From NCBI RefSeq assembly GCF_010183535.1, contig NC_071332.1, positions 434,001 through 498,000 of the forward strand: a DNA stretch of 64,000 nucleotides. Direction: 5' to 3'. Position numbers and translations under genes: made by a program. Positions within the stretch are counted from its first letter, which is position 1, and the number at the start of each line of letters is the position of its first letter. Source of the stretch: Caenorhabditis remanei (Eukaryota; Nematoda; Chromadorea; Rhabditida; Rhabditidae). Positions 26,093 to 37,599 of this stretch are shown here, piece by piece. Under the pieces are notes generated by a model. It saw nothing but the letters and a program-made list of their open reading frames with translations. It was not told the DNA's origin and searched no databases.

Positions 26093-28554
26093 ATGAAATT
26101 CGGTTAGGACATAAAAAGTTCGGGTTGAATTATTCATGGTTTGAACTTGGAAATTTTGGAATTTTTTTTTGAAAAAGTTCAATGTTGGCTGCAGAGGCGA
26201 GGAAATTAAACATTGGAAACATTTTTTCCCAATCTTCATGATTCTGGTGCTTCGAACGTTTTGAGATTTTCAAAATTTTTTTGCTACCTTGAAATCCAAG
26301 AACCTTGTATCGTAACCGGAGTCCGTAAGTCCGTTCCATTGGTAAATTTGGTAGCTTGCTATTTTCGGAGTTTTAAAGCAAAAGTTTGAAGAATAATGGT
26401 AAACTCCGAAATTTCATCCAACATTCAGATCACTGTGAAAGCAAACCGAGGATTCGATAGTTTCCCATTTTTAACTAAATTCCATGCCTCAAAGTTTACA
26501 AAAAATTCTGAAAAAAAGAACGCAAACAACCCCCCCCCCTTTGAACAAAATTTTGAACCAAAATTTCAAAAAGAGAATATGTGTGGTAATTCAAGCTTTT
26601 TTATTCTGAAATTTCGAAAGTTCAAAAAAATTAGTTAAAGAATGAGTACCCATTTTTGAAGGCCGTTCCAACAAACCGCCCCCATTTTTGCCAAGTCTGT
26701 TATTTTTAGATTTTAAAATCCCAGCTTCCTCCTTCTCCTAATTAACCAATTCCCCCTCTCAATGTTTCATTTTCATCCTTATGTTAGCTCCATCTCTTTC
26801 CCTCCACCAATTTCCAAAACCAATTCGTCATACCCTTCTCCACCAGACGCCTTTCTCTCTCTTCCCAAAAAAAAACAATGAACTTCTTCAATCTACGTCA
26901 CCTCTGTTTTCCTTGTTCTTCTCATTTTATTTTATTAAAAAATTTGAAGAGGTTCAAGAATAATTGAATTCTCTCCTCTTCTTCTTGTGCTCCTCAAGAG
27001 ACCACGCCCCTTTGAGGACCCCCAAAAAGTGTGTTCAAAACAAAAAACACAAAAAATTGCGTTTCACAACAAAAGGCGAAGAGTTGTGCTTTCATCTTTC
27101 TACATGTTTTCTTTCTACACAGATTTCCCCTCTTTTTCCGTTTTCCCTTTTTTTGCCAGCAATCTTTTTTCAATTTTGTTCCCAAAAGTTTGGCTATTCA
27201 TTGACTCCCCCCCCATGCATCATCATTCCCCACTTTTAGTCATTCGTTACCCTTCGTCGGAACTCGCCAAAGTTTCAAAGTTCACTGCTCATTTCATCTT
27301 TTGAGAGAAGAAGAGCCTTCCGTTGCTCATCTCATGTGTACCTAAATGATTGTCCTGTTCGAAAAAGTTTTGGCAGAGAGAAGTTTCACACGCTCTGACG
27401 AGTTCTCAAACAGAGCTTTTTTGCTAGGTGATTTTTGAACAGGTTTAGGTGAAAGGGTTACTGTTTACAGTGTAAATTGCTCTAAGATTTGATATTTTTG
27501 TCAATGCCAAAATTTCCAAACTTTGAGCTCACAGGCATTCTCCCAGAATTCTGAAATTGTTTACACTTAAAGTCACAATCTAGGCCTATAGGCTTTTTTT
27601 TAGCTTTAGGCTTTTTATAGCTTTGCTTGCTTTTGAGATACAGTCGATTGAAAGTTATGCCTCATTCCTTAAATTGGCCTACTTTGAAAGCCCACCACAG
27701 TATCAGAAATTATCCTGTTATTACAAAATTTGTATTTGTTGTATAGATTAAACTTAGATCTCTATTTTTGGCACCTACCGTTCACCTACAGTTTCAACAC
27801 CTACCGTTCAACGCATATGTCTCAAACCTTAACAGAGATATCAAAAAGTTTTCAACTACAAAAAAGAAGTTATAGACGTATTTTTACATTACTATAAAAT
27901 TTGGACCCGTCGGAACAAAATAGGATTCCAGGTCGTAGTCACCATCGTTCTGGTTTTCTGTTCTCCTTCTCCTTCTTCCAACTCTTTTTTTCTCCTTCAC
28001 TAGAAATAATGATGTAATCTGTGTGGGTAAGTAGACAGTATACAATGAGGATGGTGCAAAATCGGTACGAGAGAGACAGGAAAGAGAGGTAAATTCACAA
28101 ACATCGGATTAGCGGGGAAGAGAGAATTTGTGAGGGTTGACCTCCCGAATGTCATGTGATTATTTCATTTTCCAAACTTTCCACCCTCGCAAAACTCGTC
28201 GGAAATGGTTTATGATATCGGAAAAAAGTTTGGTGGAAGAAGAACATGACAACTGTTGGTGTTGATCAGTTTTTTGTCTGATAAGTGTGATCTATGTGTT
28301 TTTATTTCTGTTAGTACGCTTTTTTATATTTTTAGTAGGTTTTGTGGTGCCGCGCTAGAGCGTGTTATTGAGATCTATAGTTTTTTCTTTTAATTTTTTT
28401 GAATAGACCAAAACTAAACCTCCGTTTTTGAAATTGAAAACTTTTTGGCACGGGCCTTCCCTAAAAAGTTAGACAGCTGGGATTGAAATCATGCATCAAA
28501 AAATTGGTAAACTTTGAAGACATGAGAAAACCTACCAATGTGTTCCTGTAAACC
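26093..28554. other. Intergenic DNA inside the inverted pair
   Basis: No gene is supportable; ORFs here are compositional. It includes a C9 tract near 26530, decayed pieces of the TTGACAACTT family at 27740-27880 and 28390-28450, and T/C-rich tracts. Confidence 0.4.
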
Positions 28555-28990
28555 CAAATTATGTGATCGTATAGATCAAATCTAGAACTACATTTTTGCA
28601 GTTATAAACGTTTTGATAGTTCGCCTAGGTATTTAGATATGCGCCTATAAAGGAACTCCACTCATTAAGGAGCGGGAGAGAGACGCAGAGAAGCGAGAGT
28701 GTCTAACTTCTCTGCGTCTCCCTTTCTCTCTCTCTTAGTTTCAATTGCTCCCGTTTGAAGGAGCGTATCTTAAAAGCTAGCAGAGATATCTAAAAGTTTT
28801 GAACTATAAAAATAGAGATCTAGGTTTGATCTATACAACCAATGTAACTTTAAATGTTAAAAAAGTAATTTTGATGTGCTGCCTTGATGTTAAAGTTGAC
28901 TAATTTTACTGAATTTTTGACTTCCCATATCTCAAAAGCGTCAAGAGCTATCAAAAAGTTGTCAACTGCAAAAATATAGTTCTCAATTTG
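28555..28990. repeat. Two-armed hairpin repeat (best copy B)
   Basis: The left arm has AGATCAAATCTAGAACTACA and TTTTGATAGTTCGCC. The core is GGGAGAGAGACGCAGAGAAG with the mirror CTTCTCTGCGTCTCCCTT. The right arm returns with TATCTTAAAAGCTAGCAGAG, AGATCTAGGTTTGATCTATA and ACAACCAATGTAA. A further half-unit follows to 28990. It matches the 19735 copy block for block. Confidence 0.75.
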
Positions 28991-29177
28991 CTGAATAAGA
29001 CCCACCTAAATTTTTTTCAAATACTGAGGTAGTCCAGGGTGCCGTGACGCGCTCTTAAACATTTTTATTTGCAAACTATTTTTCTAATTAGTGCTATAAA
29101 TCTACTGTTATCAATAGTATCTACGGTTTGAATGAAAGTTACTATACTTTTCTAGACTAAAATTATAATCCTCACAC

Positions 29178-29397
29178 AAAGTGTCTGGGTAGAAGACGTC
29201 AGAGGTGATTCGAAAGACGTCAGAGGTTGATTCGGCTATTGTGACAAAAATGCTCTATTGAGAATGTTGGCAGTGGAGCGCAGGCACCTAGAGTTTAGCA
29301 ATGGAAGTACCTTACAAGAAAACTATCAATGGAGCGCACTTGCTGAGAATCCAGGCATTAATCTCACCGTCTACAAATACCAATGAAAAATCCTATT
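29178..29397 (-). repeat. Right copy of the ~220 bp inverted repeat
   Basis: This is the reverse complement of 24694-24913. The two copies bound about 4.26 kb. I found no direct duplication at the outer borders. Confidence 0.9.
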
Positions 29398-32300
29398 TTT
29401 ACAGTCATTGTTGTCCTTGAATCGGATTATTTCATGTTTCGAACATTTTCAAATATTTTCTTGTTCTTTTCATCGTATTTTTCATGTTTCGCTTGTCACA
29501 CGCATCTCGTTCCCTCTGTAACCTGAGTACTAGATATTCCACGCTGCTGCTCACAAAGAGTCCAGGTCAAAAACCGAAAGAGAGGTCGTTTCTTTCGGAA
29601 AACTTTTATTTTCCTGTTTTTTTCTACTTTTTTTTTCTTCTTGCTCAAGTCAATTCTTTTTGGAGCAGGAAATGAGGGTGTGTGGGTGCGTGCCACTAAA
29701 TATCCGGTGAATGACCCCAAAGAGAAAAAAAAACATATTTTCGAGAATGACAATGACTCTCTGAAAATGAAATTGTTCCTGGAATCACTTATCGCGACCG
29801 AAAATCTGGAATTTTAAGAGCTCATTATAACATTTTTTCCCTATACTTCTCCACGTTTCATTCCTGATTAATTGCCGTACCGCCCATCTCCGAGTCAGTT
29901 GTTGTTTTTAGTTTTTAGTTTTCTTTCTCCCCATCCCTTCCTTTCCAATTTCTATTTTTATGAGGTTCACATCCAATTGAGCTGTCTGAGACATGACGGG
30001 GGAGTTATGTTTTTTGATTTTGAGGTGATCCATGAGATTTGAAAAAAAAGAATTAAGTATTCACGAAAGTTCGGAAAACGGAGATTCCTTATTTTGAGGT
30101 CAGTGGGCATTTTTGGTCTATCTTGAGCTTAGATGGGGACAGCACCCTTCCCCATAAACCAAAAAAATTAAATTTTGCAAAACCCCTCTACCGCATATTT
30201 TTCTATTTTCTTTATTTTATAGGGATTTATAAAGTTTTAGAGCCGAATTTCTTTCATTATTCAGTATACCTAACTACCTTTGATGCTACAAACAATGCCA
30301 ACATGTCAGAAATTTTGAAGAAGAACTTCATTATCAACGAAGCGCGTTCGCATAGCTTATTTTGCCTTTTCTATGCAGGATTTGAAAATTTAAAAAACTT
30401 TTTCACTACAATTTTTTTTGCAAAATTTTTATATCCCTCAAAAATCTTTTAAACCTTCAAAATATTAGTCTTAAGAAGTTTTTTTCTTCCAAAAAAAACG
30501 GGAAATTTTTTTTCAGTACTGAACTTCAGGGCTGGCCCGTTGCAAGTCTATAAATCTATCTGCTCCTCAATATACGAACTTTCAGAAAATGCACCAGAAC
30601 TTGCACCCACTGTGAACCCATAGCCTAACATTCTCCAAATATGTAATTCAAAACTAGCAAAACCCGACTCAAATAAGTTTTTTCTTTGTTTCCCTACTAG
30701 ACGAAAACCATTTGTTTTTCTTCGCTTCCAAATTTACGACACGCTGCTCCCTCCTACAACTCTTCCTTAGTCAAATGACGTGGCAAAAAAAGGTCGAACC
30801 CTCATGATATCCCCCTGAGAATTCGTTTTCTCCAGATTTTCTTCTTCTTCTTCTTCTTCCCCCTTTTGACTTGCCAATGTACCTTGTTCCGGAAAGAACT
30901 TTTTATATACACATTTCTTGCCCCTTTGGGAATTACACTTGTTGAAAAAAACTCTGCATCAGAATCTCATTATCTCTTCCTGCTCTTCAACATCTCCAAA
31001 AAAGATTTTCTCATTTTTTGCACGCAGTTTTAAAGATCTAATTGTAATTTCTCAAGTACTTCCTTCCTCCAAGCTCCCAAACACGAATATTCTGTTTCTA
31101 AAATAATATAAAAGATCAAAAATGATGTCATCTCGGATACTAAAAGAGTAGGTAGTAGGAGGAATCCACTAATAACTTATTCATCTTCCCTGATGCGATC
31201 TTTCTGGTTTTTTGACGTTTAAAATAGAGAAAATGTCTCGTAATTTTGAGTGAGATGGAGCGCATTTGCATAGGCAGTGCGTTCACAACTGGCAATACCG
31301 CTAGCTGATAAATTTTCGATCAGGGTTCAATTCCCAACATCTCTCTTTCTTTTTTGCTAATTTTTATCAACATGATTTATTAAAAATTAGTGCGGTTTTT
31401 CCAAATCTTTTACTGAAATCAGAAAAAGTGTGTGCTTCCGCGTACAAAAAGAGCACAGATTGAGCAGTAACAACTGTCGGGGGTGGAAGAGAAACATGTG
31501 TGAGAGCTATCCGAGAGCTATTGGCAAAACAACAACACACAAACTTTTTGATTTCTTTTCCTCCCAATCAATTTCTGGTACAAAGACCGAAAGTTTTAGT
31601 TTTGATCGAATTATGTTCTATTTTCTGAAAAAGTCATTAGTCCCCTCCACCCACAGTTTTCTTAAATTGAATGACCTTCCCGAAGTGATTAGGTAATTTG
31701 GTTCTGAACACAAACTGGACATTACTTTGAGAAGAAGAGGAGGAGGATCTGGTTTTTTAAGACATTGTAAAATGGTTTTCTCGGGTTACGGTGTCAGGGA
31801 CTGTCCTAGTGGGTCTTTAATTTTTTGGCTGACAGTTGCAGTTTTCATGCGAAAAACTTTTGAATTTGCAGTAAATTGCATCACAACATCTGAAAATGTA
31901 AGAAAATCATGAATTTCACAGTTTTGCGCTGAAAACCACTAAAACCCGCTAAAAATTGATATTTATATGTTGAAAATCACTTCAACTTTCGGAATGCAAA
32001 AATAATCACGAGTCGTAAAGTCTCGTAAAACTACACTGTCAGATTTTTCAACTGTTTCTATCCCGTAAATCGACACTAAGCGTCGCAAATTTCACCCTAA
32101 TTTTTGTAAATATACACCTGTTTCTCAAAACCTAAAACAGCTATAGAAAAGAAAACATTTCCAATTTTTATAGATCATTCAGCACTCTTAGTCAGCACTC
32201 TTAATAATATGCAATTTTACAAATAAATTATGCAACAACTTTCTCATTTTGCTGCATGATGCTATTTATCTCGAAAATCTGAAAATCCTCTCCTTCCGTT

Positions 32301-33054
32301 TAAGCAGCTGCTCCGTCCATGAGTCAGTTCAAAATTTTCCTCCTTCTCTGTCTATTTTCTTTCCCCCAAATCGCATTCGGAGCTTGTCAGCACCGCTTCC
32401 TCCTAAGTCGTCATCTGCCACATTTTGATGATGGATCATTCTCCATTTTTCTTATTTTTTCGCCATTGTCAAGGTGCATAATTCCATAGATTCAGAAGAA
32501 GAAGGCGCGCATCTTCTTCTTCTTAAAACAATTCTTCATTTCTTTCCACTTCCTTGTCTAGTCTCTACGGTGTCACCATAGTTGTCATAAGCTTCCCCCA
32601 CACAAAAAAAGAAAAGAAAAATGTTTTCGGCTTTCTTTTCTGCAAAAGTTTACTTGTTTTTTTTGCCTTTGTTTTGAGAGGAACACGACGGATTAGAGGT
32701 CTTTTTGGGTGCTGTTACAGGGAATGGGTGTTCCAGAAAATGAGAAAACATATGCAAGGTTCAAACAACTAGAATGAGTTGGCTTTTTTATGCTCCGCCC
32801 ATTTGTGGGCGGAGTCTGATTTTCCTTTTCTAGTTTTTACTAGGTTTTCTATAGAAATTATTAGAACTGATTTTTTTAAATATATTTTGGGAAATCCTCC
32901 CGCATGAGGCATCATTGACTGATTTTTCTTGTTGTCAATTTTTTTTTACATATCCTTCCAAAAAAAGTTATAGAATCGCAAATTATCCAACTTGAAACAA
33001 GTGTGCCAGACTCAACATAGTTACCAACTTTGAGCACCTGTAACAGCCTCATAA
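29398..33054. other. Intergenic region, no supportable gene
   Basis: AT-rich with T/C tracts. Features of note are a tRNA-like stretch at 31250-31345 and a GGCTGGCCCGTTGCAAG remnant at about 30530, perhaps a trace of a GGGCC element. Short ORFs have no recognisable domains. Confidence 0.45.
31251..31345 (+). other. tRNA- or SINE-like sequence with B-box match
   Basis: GATGGAGCGCATTTGCATAGG (the dispersed motif) is followed about 50 bases later by GGGTTCAATTCCC, a good B-box. GAGATG at the start can pair with CATCTC at the end. The total of about 92 bases is long and most other arms do not fold as a tRNA. I read it as a tRNA-related repeat and not a working tRNA. Confidence 0.3.
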
Positions 33055-33059
33055 AATGA

Positions 33060-33490
33060 CCAATAATCCCAAAATTTATTGAGTCATATAAATCAACTCT
33101 AGACCTCTATTTTAGTAGTTGAAAGACTTTTTGTACGGGTACTCTCTGAAGAGTTATGATCATTTTAAGACGATAGCTCAAAAATCGCACTTGTATTTTG
33201 CTTGCCATATTGTCCCACCGTGTCAAAGTTTATTGTGTCACAAAGATCTTCATTTTTGTAGTTGACAACGTTTTGATAGTGTTCTTAGATACTGAGATAT
33301 GACGGTTGTCCCATGAACGATGAGAGAGCGCGCGCAGAGAAGACAGGCACTCTACCTTCTCTGATTCCTTTTCTTCTCTTGCAAATTACACCCTATCTTT
33401 GAAACCGCGTATTTCAAAACCAAGAAAAGCTATCAAAATGCTTTCAACTACAAAAAGAAAGCTCTATTTTTAATCTATACAGCCAATGTA
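33060..33490. repeat. Hairpin-family repeats
   Basis: Contains TTGTACGGGTACTCTCTGAA (shared with the 23999 element), then AGATCTTCATTTTTGTAGTT, a GCGCGCAGAGAAG core with CTTCTCTGATTCC mirror, and a return arm CAACTACAAAAAGAAAGCTC. It is more eroded than the 19735 and 28555 copies. Confidence 0.65.
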
Positions 33491-34240
33491 GTTTTGTATT
33501 ATTTGGGTTGGTCGTTGTCATGCAAAATCCCTTTAAAGTTGGGCTTTTTTTTCAAATTTTTACCCAAAATCTATTTTTAAGCATTTCAAGAATGACAGAT
33601 GTTCTTAGTAAATTTAGTATAGCTATATAACCAAGATAAATACATTTTCTTTCTTTTTTTTTTAGTTTTTTTCAAGGGACCGCTTCATTGTTCGCTCCTC
33701 TTCTTCTAAACTACTAACTCATAAATATTCTCTACCACACATTGAAAAAACATGACTGTTTTTTTCACTATTCCCTCAATAACAACTCCCCCTCCTTTTA
33801 AAATCCAATCGGTCGCCCGTTGACCACATTCATTCATTCTCCCACCTCCGTATATATGCAAATCAGTTACACATCCTAGTACCGTCCTCTTGGACGACTT
33901 AGGAGGCTCCGCCCACTTTGAATGTTTGAAAAAATATAATTTGTTATTTTATTTCTTCATCTCTGAACCTATCCTTGCAGAAAGATGATAAAGACCGATT
34001 GGTGGTCATCATCAATTCCGACCGCGCCCAAAAATCTTTGTCTGTCTCTCTGCGTCTCACTCTCTCTATCTCATTTCCATCACTTCAATTTTTTGATTCT
34101 CCACCTCCCCCCTAACACCTTCTATTCTTCTTCTTCTCGTCCAACTTTAGTCACACAGCATTTCGAGTTTAATCAGCCATGACCACTCGTCTCTCTCTAT
34201 TATGAATCATTTTGACCCAGAATCTCTATTCTATATCAAA
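33491..34240. other. Upstream region of the PP1-like gene
   Basis: No coding sequence is seen. The last 250 bases are T/C-rich and hold the TCTCTGCGTCTC word listed separately. The promoter probably lies here. Confidence 0.4.
34046..34058 (+). promoter_or_regulatory. CTCTCTGCGTCTC element upstream of the PP1-like gene
   Basis: The word lies about 190 bases before the splice acceptor at 34246, in a pyrimidine tract. Words of the CTGCGTCTC type are, from memory, among motifs reported as enriched in Caenorhabditis promoters. The same word forms the stem of the dispersed hairpin family in this window, so it could instead be repeat-derived. Confidence 0.35.
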
Positions 34241-34250
34241 TTTCAGCCAA

Positions 34251-37130
34251 ATGATGCGCCGCAAAAACTCATCTTCAAGCTTCGGAGAGCTCAACATCGA
34301 TCAACTCATTTCGACACTGGTGGCTGTGAAGCCGTGGCACAAGACACTGGATGTGACGGAGAACGAGATCCGAATGGTTTGCGTCTTGGCCCGACAGATT
34401 TTCATGCATCAACCGATGTTGTTGGAGTTGGAACCTCCTCTTAAGATTGGAGGTGAGAATTAGATCTATGTTTTTCATTAACATCGAGTCCCTTCTTAAT
34501 CGGATATGTTACAAAAATGTATCTGTCTAATCTTTAATTTTTCAATTTCCTGTTTGTGTGCCTGATCTGCTCGATGGTCAGGTGTAGGACATGTTGTTTT
34601 TATTAAATTGGAGTTACTTTGGTAGAATAGATTTTCACTGGCCTGAAAAACAGGGAACTGTGAAAATAGGTAGAATTTAAACCAGTGTAACTCGATCGAA
34701 ACTCGTCCACCCGTTTCAAATTTACATATGTTTTATGTATTTAATTCAAACCTAGAATATTATTTTTTTAATGGACCTAATTTTTAGATGCCGGGTGTCT
34801 CTAAATAGATATACAGTAATGACCATAATTCTAACAACTTTGGCCGTTTTCAGTTGAAAAAGTCCAACTTTAAGAGGATATCATGGTATCACTGATTGTC
34901 TCACCAAATAAAATTTTAAAGGATTATTCAGATCAAAAATAGGTCTCCATTTTCGTAGTTGACAACTTTTTTGTACGAACACTCTCTAGCAAGTTACGCA
35001 TCGACAAAGTAATTTATCTCTCAAATCGACCAGTGCAATTTTAGAGCTGTCGTCTTAAAATGACCATAACTATCTAGGGATTGTCCGTACAACAAAATTG
35101 TCAACTACAAAAATTCAGACTTGTTTTAGATATGTATGATTTACTAAAAACTTTCACGATGGGACAATCAGTAATACCGTAACACATTCTCAAAGCTGGA
35201 CAATCTCAGTTGAAACAACAAAAGTTTTTAGAATACTAAACGTTTCAAATAAGAACTTTAATTTTGGCTCTTCTCTGGCTTCACAGCGCACTCTCAAAAG
35301 TTGCCTTACTGAAATCCTCATATATATTTTTCCAGGAGACATCCACGGTCAATTCGCAGATCTTCTTCGCCTATTCAACCTTGCCGGATATCCACCAGAG
35401 TCAAATTATCTCTTCCTAGGAGATTATGTAGATCGAGGACCGAAAAGTATCGAGGTTTGTTCCTTTTATATATATAATGATCATAAATCATGAGTCACTA
35501 CTCGAAAACCTTTTTTGACGGTCACTCCCGTTGAATGATGACTGACGTTTTTCTCAACACGATTAACACTATGTTCAGTCGCCACACTTGAATTCATTCA
35601 TTCAACAAAATGCTGCCATTCAAATAGTTTTTTTTCCTTTCTGTTGAGTGAATGATGGAAGGAAAAAATCCTATAATTGCATAGCCCCCAACAGTCTGCC
35701 GTATACAAAAATGACGTTTTAGATTTCAAAAAACAAAACAAAATTTCAGACGATCGTCCTGTTGTTGTGCTATAAAATCAAGTATCCGAACAACTTTTTC
35801 CTGTTGCGTGGCAATCACGAAGTGGCCAACCTCAATAGGATTTATGGATTTTATGACGAATGTAAGTGGCTGGAACGCGCGTATGGAAATCGCATTGTAT
35901 CATATCTCTGGGCTAGAAACGGAGAAATGAAATTGGATATGAGAAAATGAGAAATGTTTCGAAGGATGTGACGGTGTTATTTAGGGAATATCGCAGAGAG
36001 AGAAAAGAAAACATGGGTTCTGGCTTCTCTGCGTCTCCCCGTTGTTCTAGTTACCCAACTTGGGAGGCGTATATCTCGAAATCTAAAATAGCTATCAAAA
36101 AGTTGTCAACTACAAAAGTAATCTACTTAAAATTTTACACATTTTATTAGTTGATAGTTTTTTAATAGCTTTTTTAGATTTTGAGATATGAGCGGTTAAA
36201 GATGAGCGACGCAAACTGTGAAGGGGCTACCTTCTTCTACAAAACGATATCAAAAAGTTGACGTTATCTCGCATTTTCGAAAAATATACATGTCCTTTTA
36301 AAAGATGAATCTCCTGAGAAAAATTTTTCACAAAAAAGTTGTCGACTGCAAAAAAAGTAGACCAAAAGTTGATCTGTTCGAAATGTATAAATTCTGAATT
36401 TCGGGACATCATGCAACAATATTAGCCCAAAAACTACCAAAAATCTTCAAATATTATAATTTTCAGGCAAACGGCGTTACAGTGTAAAACTATGGAAATG
36501 CTTCCAAGACGTGTTCAATTGTATGCCAGTCGCCGCACTCATCGACAACAAAATCTTCTGTTGCCACGGCGGTCTCTCACCGAATCTTCGCTCTCTCGAC
36601 CAACTAAAACGCCTTTCCCGTCCATGTGATGTTCAGGAGACTGGTCTTTTGTGTGACGTTCTTTGGTCGGATCCCGATGCGACTGTAGTTGGATGGGCGC
36701 CAAATGAGCGGGGTGTCAGTTATGTGTTCGGTGTGGATGTGTTGGCTCAATTCCTGCAAAAAATGGATTTGGATATAGTTGTCAGAGGGCATCAAGTCGT
36801 TGAGGACGGATATGAATTCTTCGGCAGACGTGGACTGGTTACGGTATTCTCAGCTCCCAATTACTGTGGAGAGTTCGATAATGCAGGCGCAGTGATGAAT
36901 GTCGACGAGAACCTTTTGTGCTCCTTCCAGGTGAGACACCAAATTCGAAAATAATTCAAATTCTGAGAAAATTCCAGATCCTAAAACCCCAATCGCAACT
37001 TGTCATGGACGCCGCGCTAGCCGAAAAACAGAATAACTTCGTGGCGAATCTCGCCGGAATGGCGAATATAAAGATAGAGCAGAAGCCGGCGCCAATGATT
37101 CAGAAACGATTCCGACGTGGAATGTTGTAA
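34251..37130 (+). CDS. PP1-family Ser/Thr phosphatase, divergent gsp-1 paralog
   Basis: Exons 34251-34452, 35336-35454, 35750-35861, 36467-36930 and 36978-37130 join in frame to 349 aa. The metal and catalytic motifs are intact: GGDIHG (D69, H71), GDYVDRG (D97), RGNHE (N129, H130), CHGGLSP (H178) and [10 protein letters not shown] (H253). SAPNYCGEF and the RVxF-groove segment LLCSFQ are kept. It should be an active PP1-type phosphatase able to bind RVxF partners (inference). Differences from gsp-1 are [10 protein letters not shown] for [14 protein letters not shown] for RAHQ, a basic start [10 protein letters not shown], and a new tail rich in Ala, Gln and Asn ending KRFRRGML. The start is the first ATG after the acceptor at 34246, which is probably an SL site. 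Many Caenorhabditis PP1 paralogs act in sperm; nothing here proves that. I do not recognise the orthologue. Confidence 0.93.
34818..35178. repeat. Palindromic element in intron 1 of the PP1-like gene (copy 2)
   Basis: It opens AATGACCATAATTCTAACAA and follows the block order of 23999-24366: TTTTCAGTTGAAAA, ATCATGGTATCACTGATTG, TTGACAACTTTTTTGTACG, then the mirror arm. It lies wholly within the intron 34453-35335. Confidence 0.7.
35985..36360. repeat. Hairpin-family repeat in intron 3 of the PP1-like gene
   Basis: CGCAGAGAGAGAAAAG and CTTCTCTGCGTCTCC form a weak stem, followed by ATATCTCGAAATCTAAAATA, AAAAAGTTGTCAACTACAAA and mirrored half-units to about 36350. The intron spans 35862-36466. 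Confidence 0.65.
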
Positions 37131-37580
37131 ATATATTATTTCTGTATTTAGATTTCTGTTTAGTTTGGGCCGTCACGGCCTATTTGCCCCCTCTCTCATG
37201 CTTAGCTTTATTTTGATTGAAGCAGTTCAGTTAAATAATGTTGTTCTTTCCCCCTGAATCCCCCTTTGCAAATGCGCTCTACCGGACTGTCATGGTCAGT
37301 CGACGCAGAGTTGTCCATTAGAGTGCGTTTACATCCTTCCCCTTCAATCCATCACTTTTGCTGTCCCGGGTCGCCCCTATTCTTTTCCCTGTTCCCCCGT
37401 AGCTTTTCCGGTTTTTCTTCTGTGAAATTCGTGTTTTTTTGTCTCTTGTTCTGTATTATCCCAAAATCATCGAAAAAATTCAAAACGATATCAACTCTTG
37501 TGCATATTCATTTCTCCGCCTCCTTTTGGTCCCCCTTTTCAATTTAATATTTTTTGCTGAAAATATTGAAGCGGGTCTTC

Positions 37581-37586
37581 AATAAA
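37581..37586 (+). terminator. Probable polyadenylation signal of the PP1-like gene
   Basis: AATAAA in the context CTTCAATAAAACATTGTAC, 450 bases after the stop codon. No closer AATAAA was noticed, so the 3' UTR would be about 470 bases. Confidence 0.55.
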
Positions 37587-37599
37587 ACATTGTACATTG

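Noticed and set aside
24914..29177. A complete DNA transposon bounded by the 220 bp inverted pair
   Set aside because: No transposase-like ORF or catalytic motif was found inside and no target duplication is visible, so the pair is reported only as an inverted repeat.
34212..34250. An upstream in-frame ATG for the PP1-like gene
   Set aside because: It lies before the TTTCAG acceptor ending at 34246, so it would be removed by trans- or cis-splicing.
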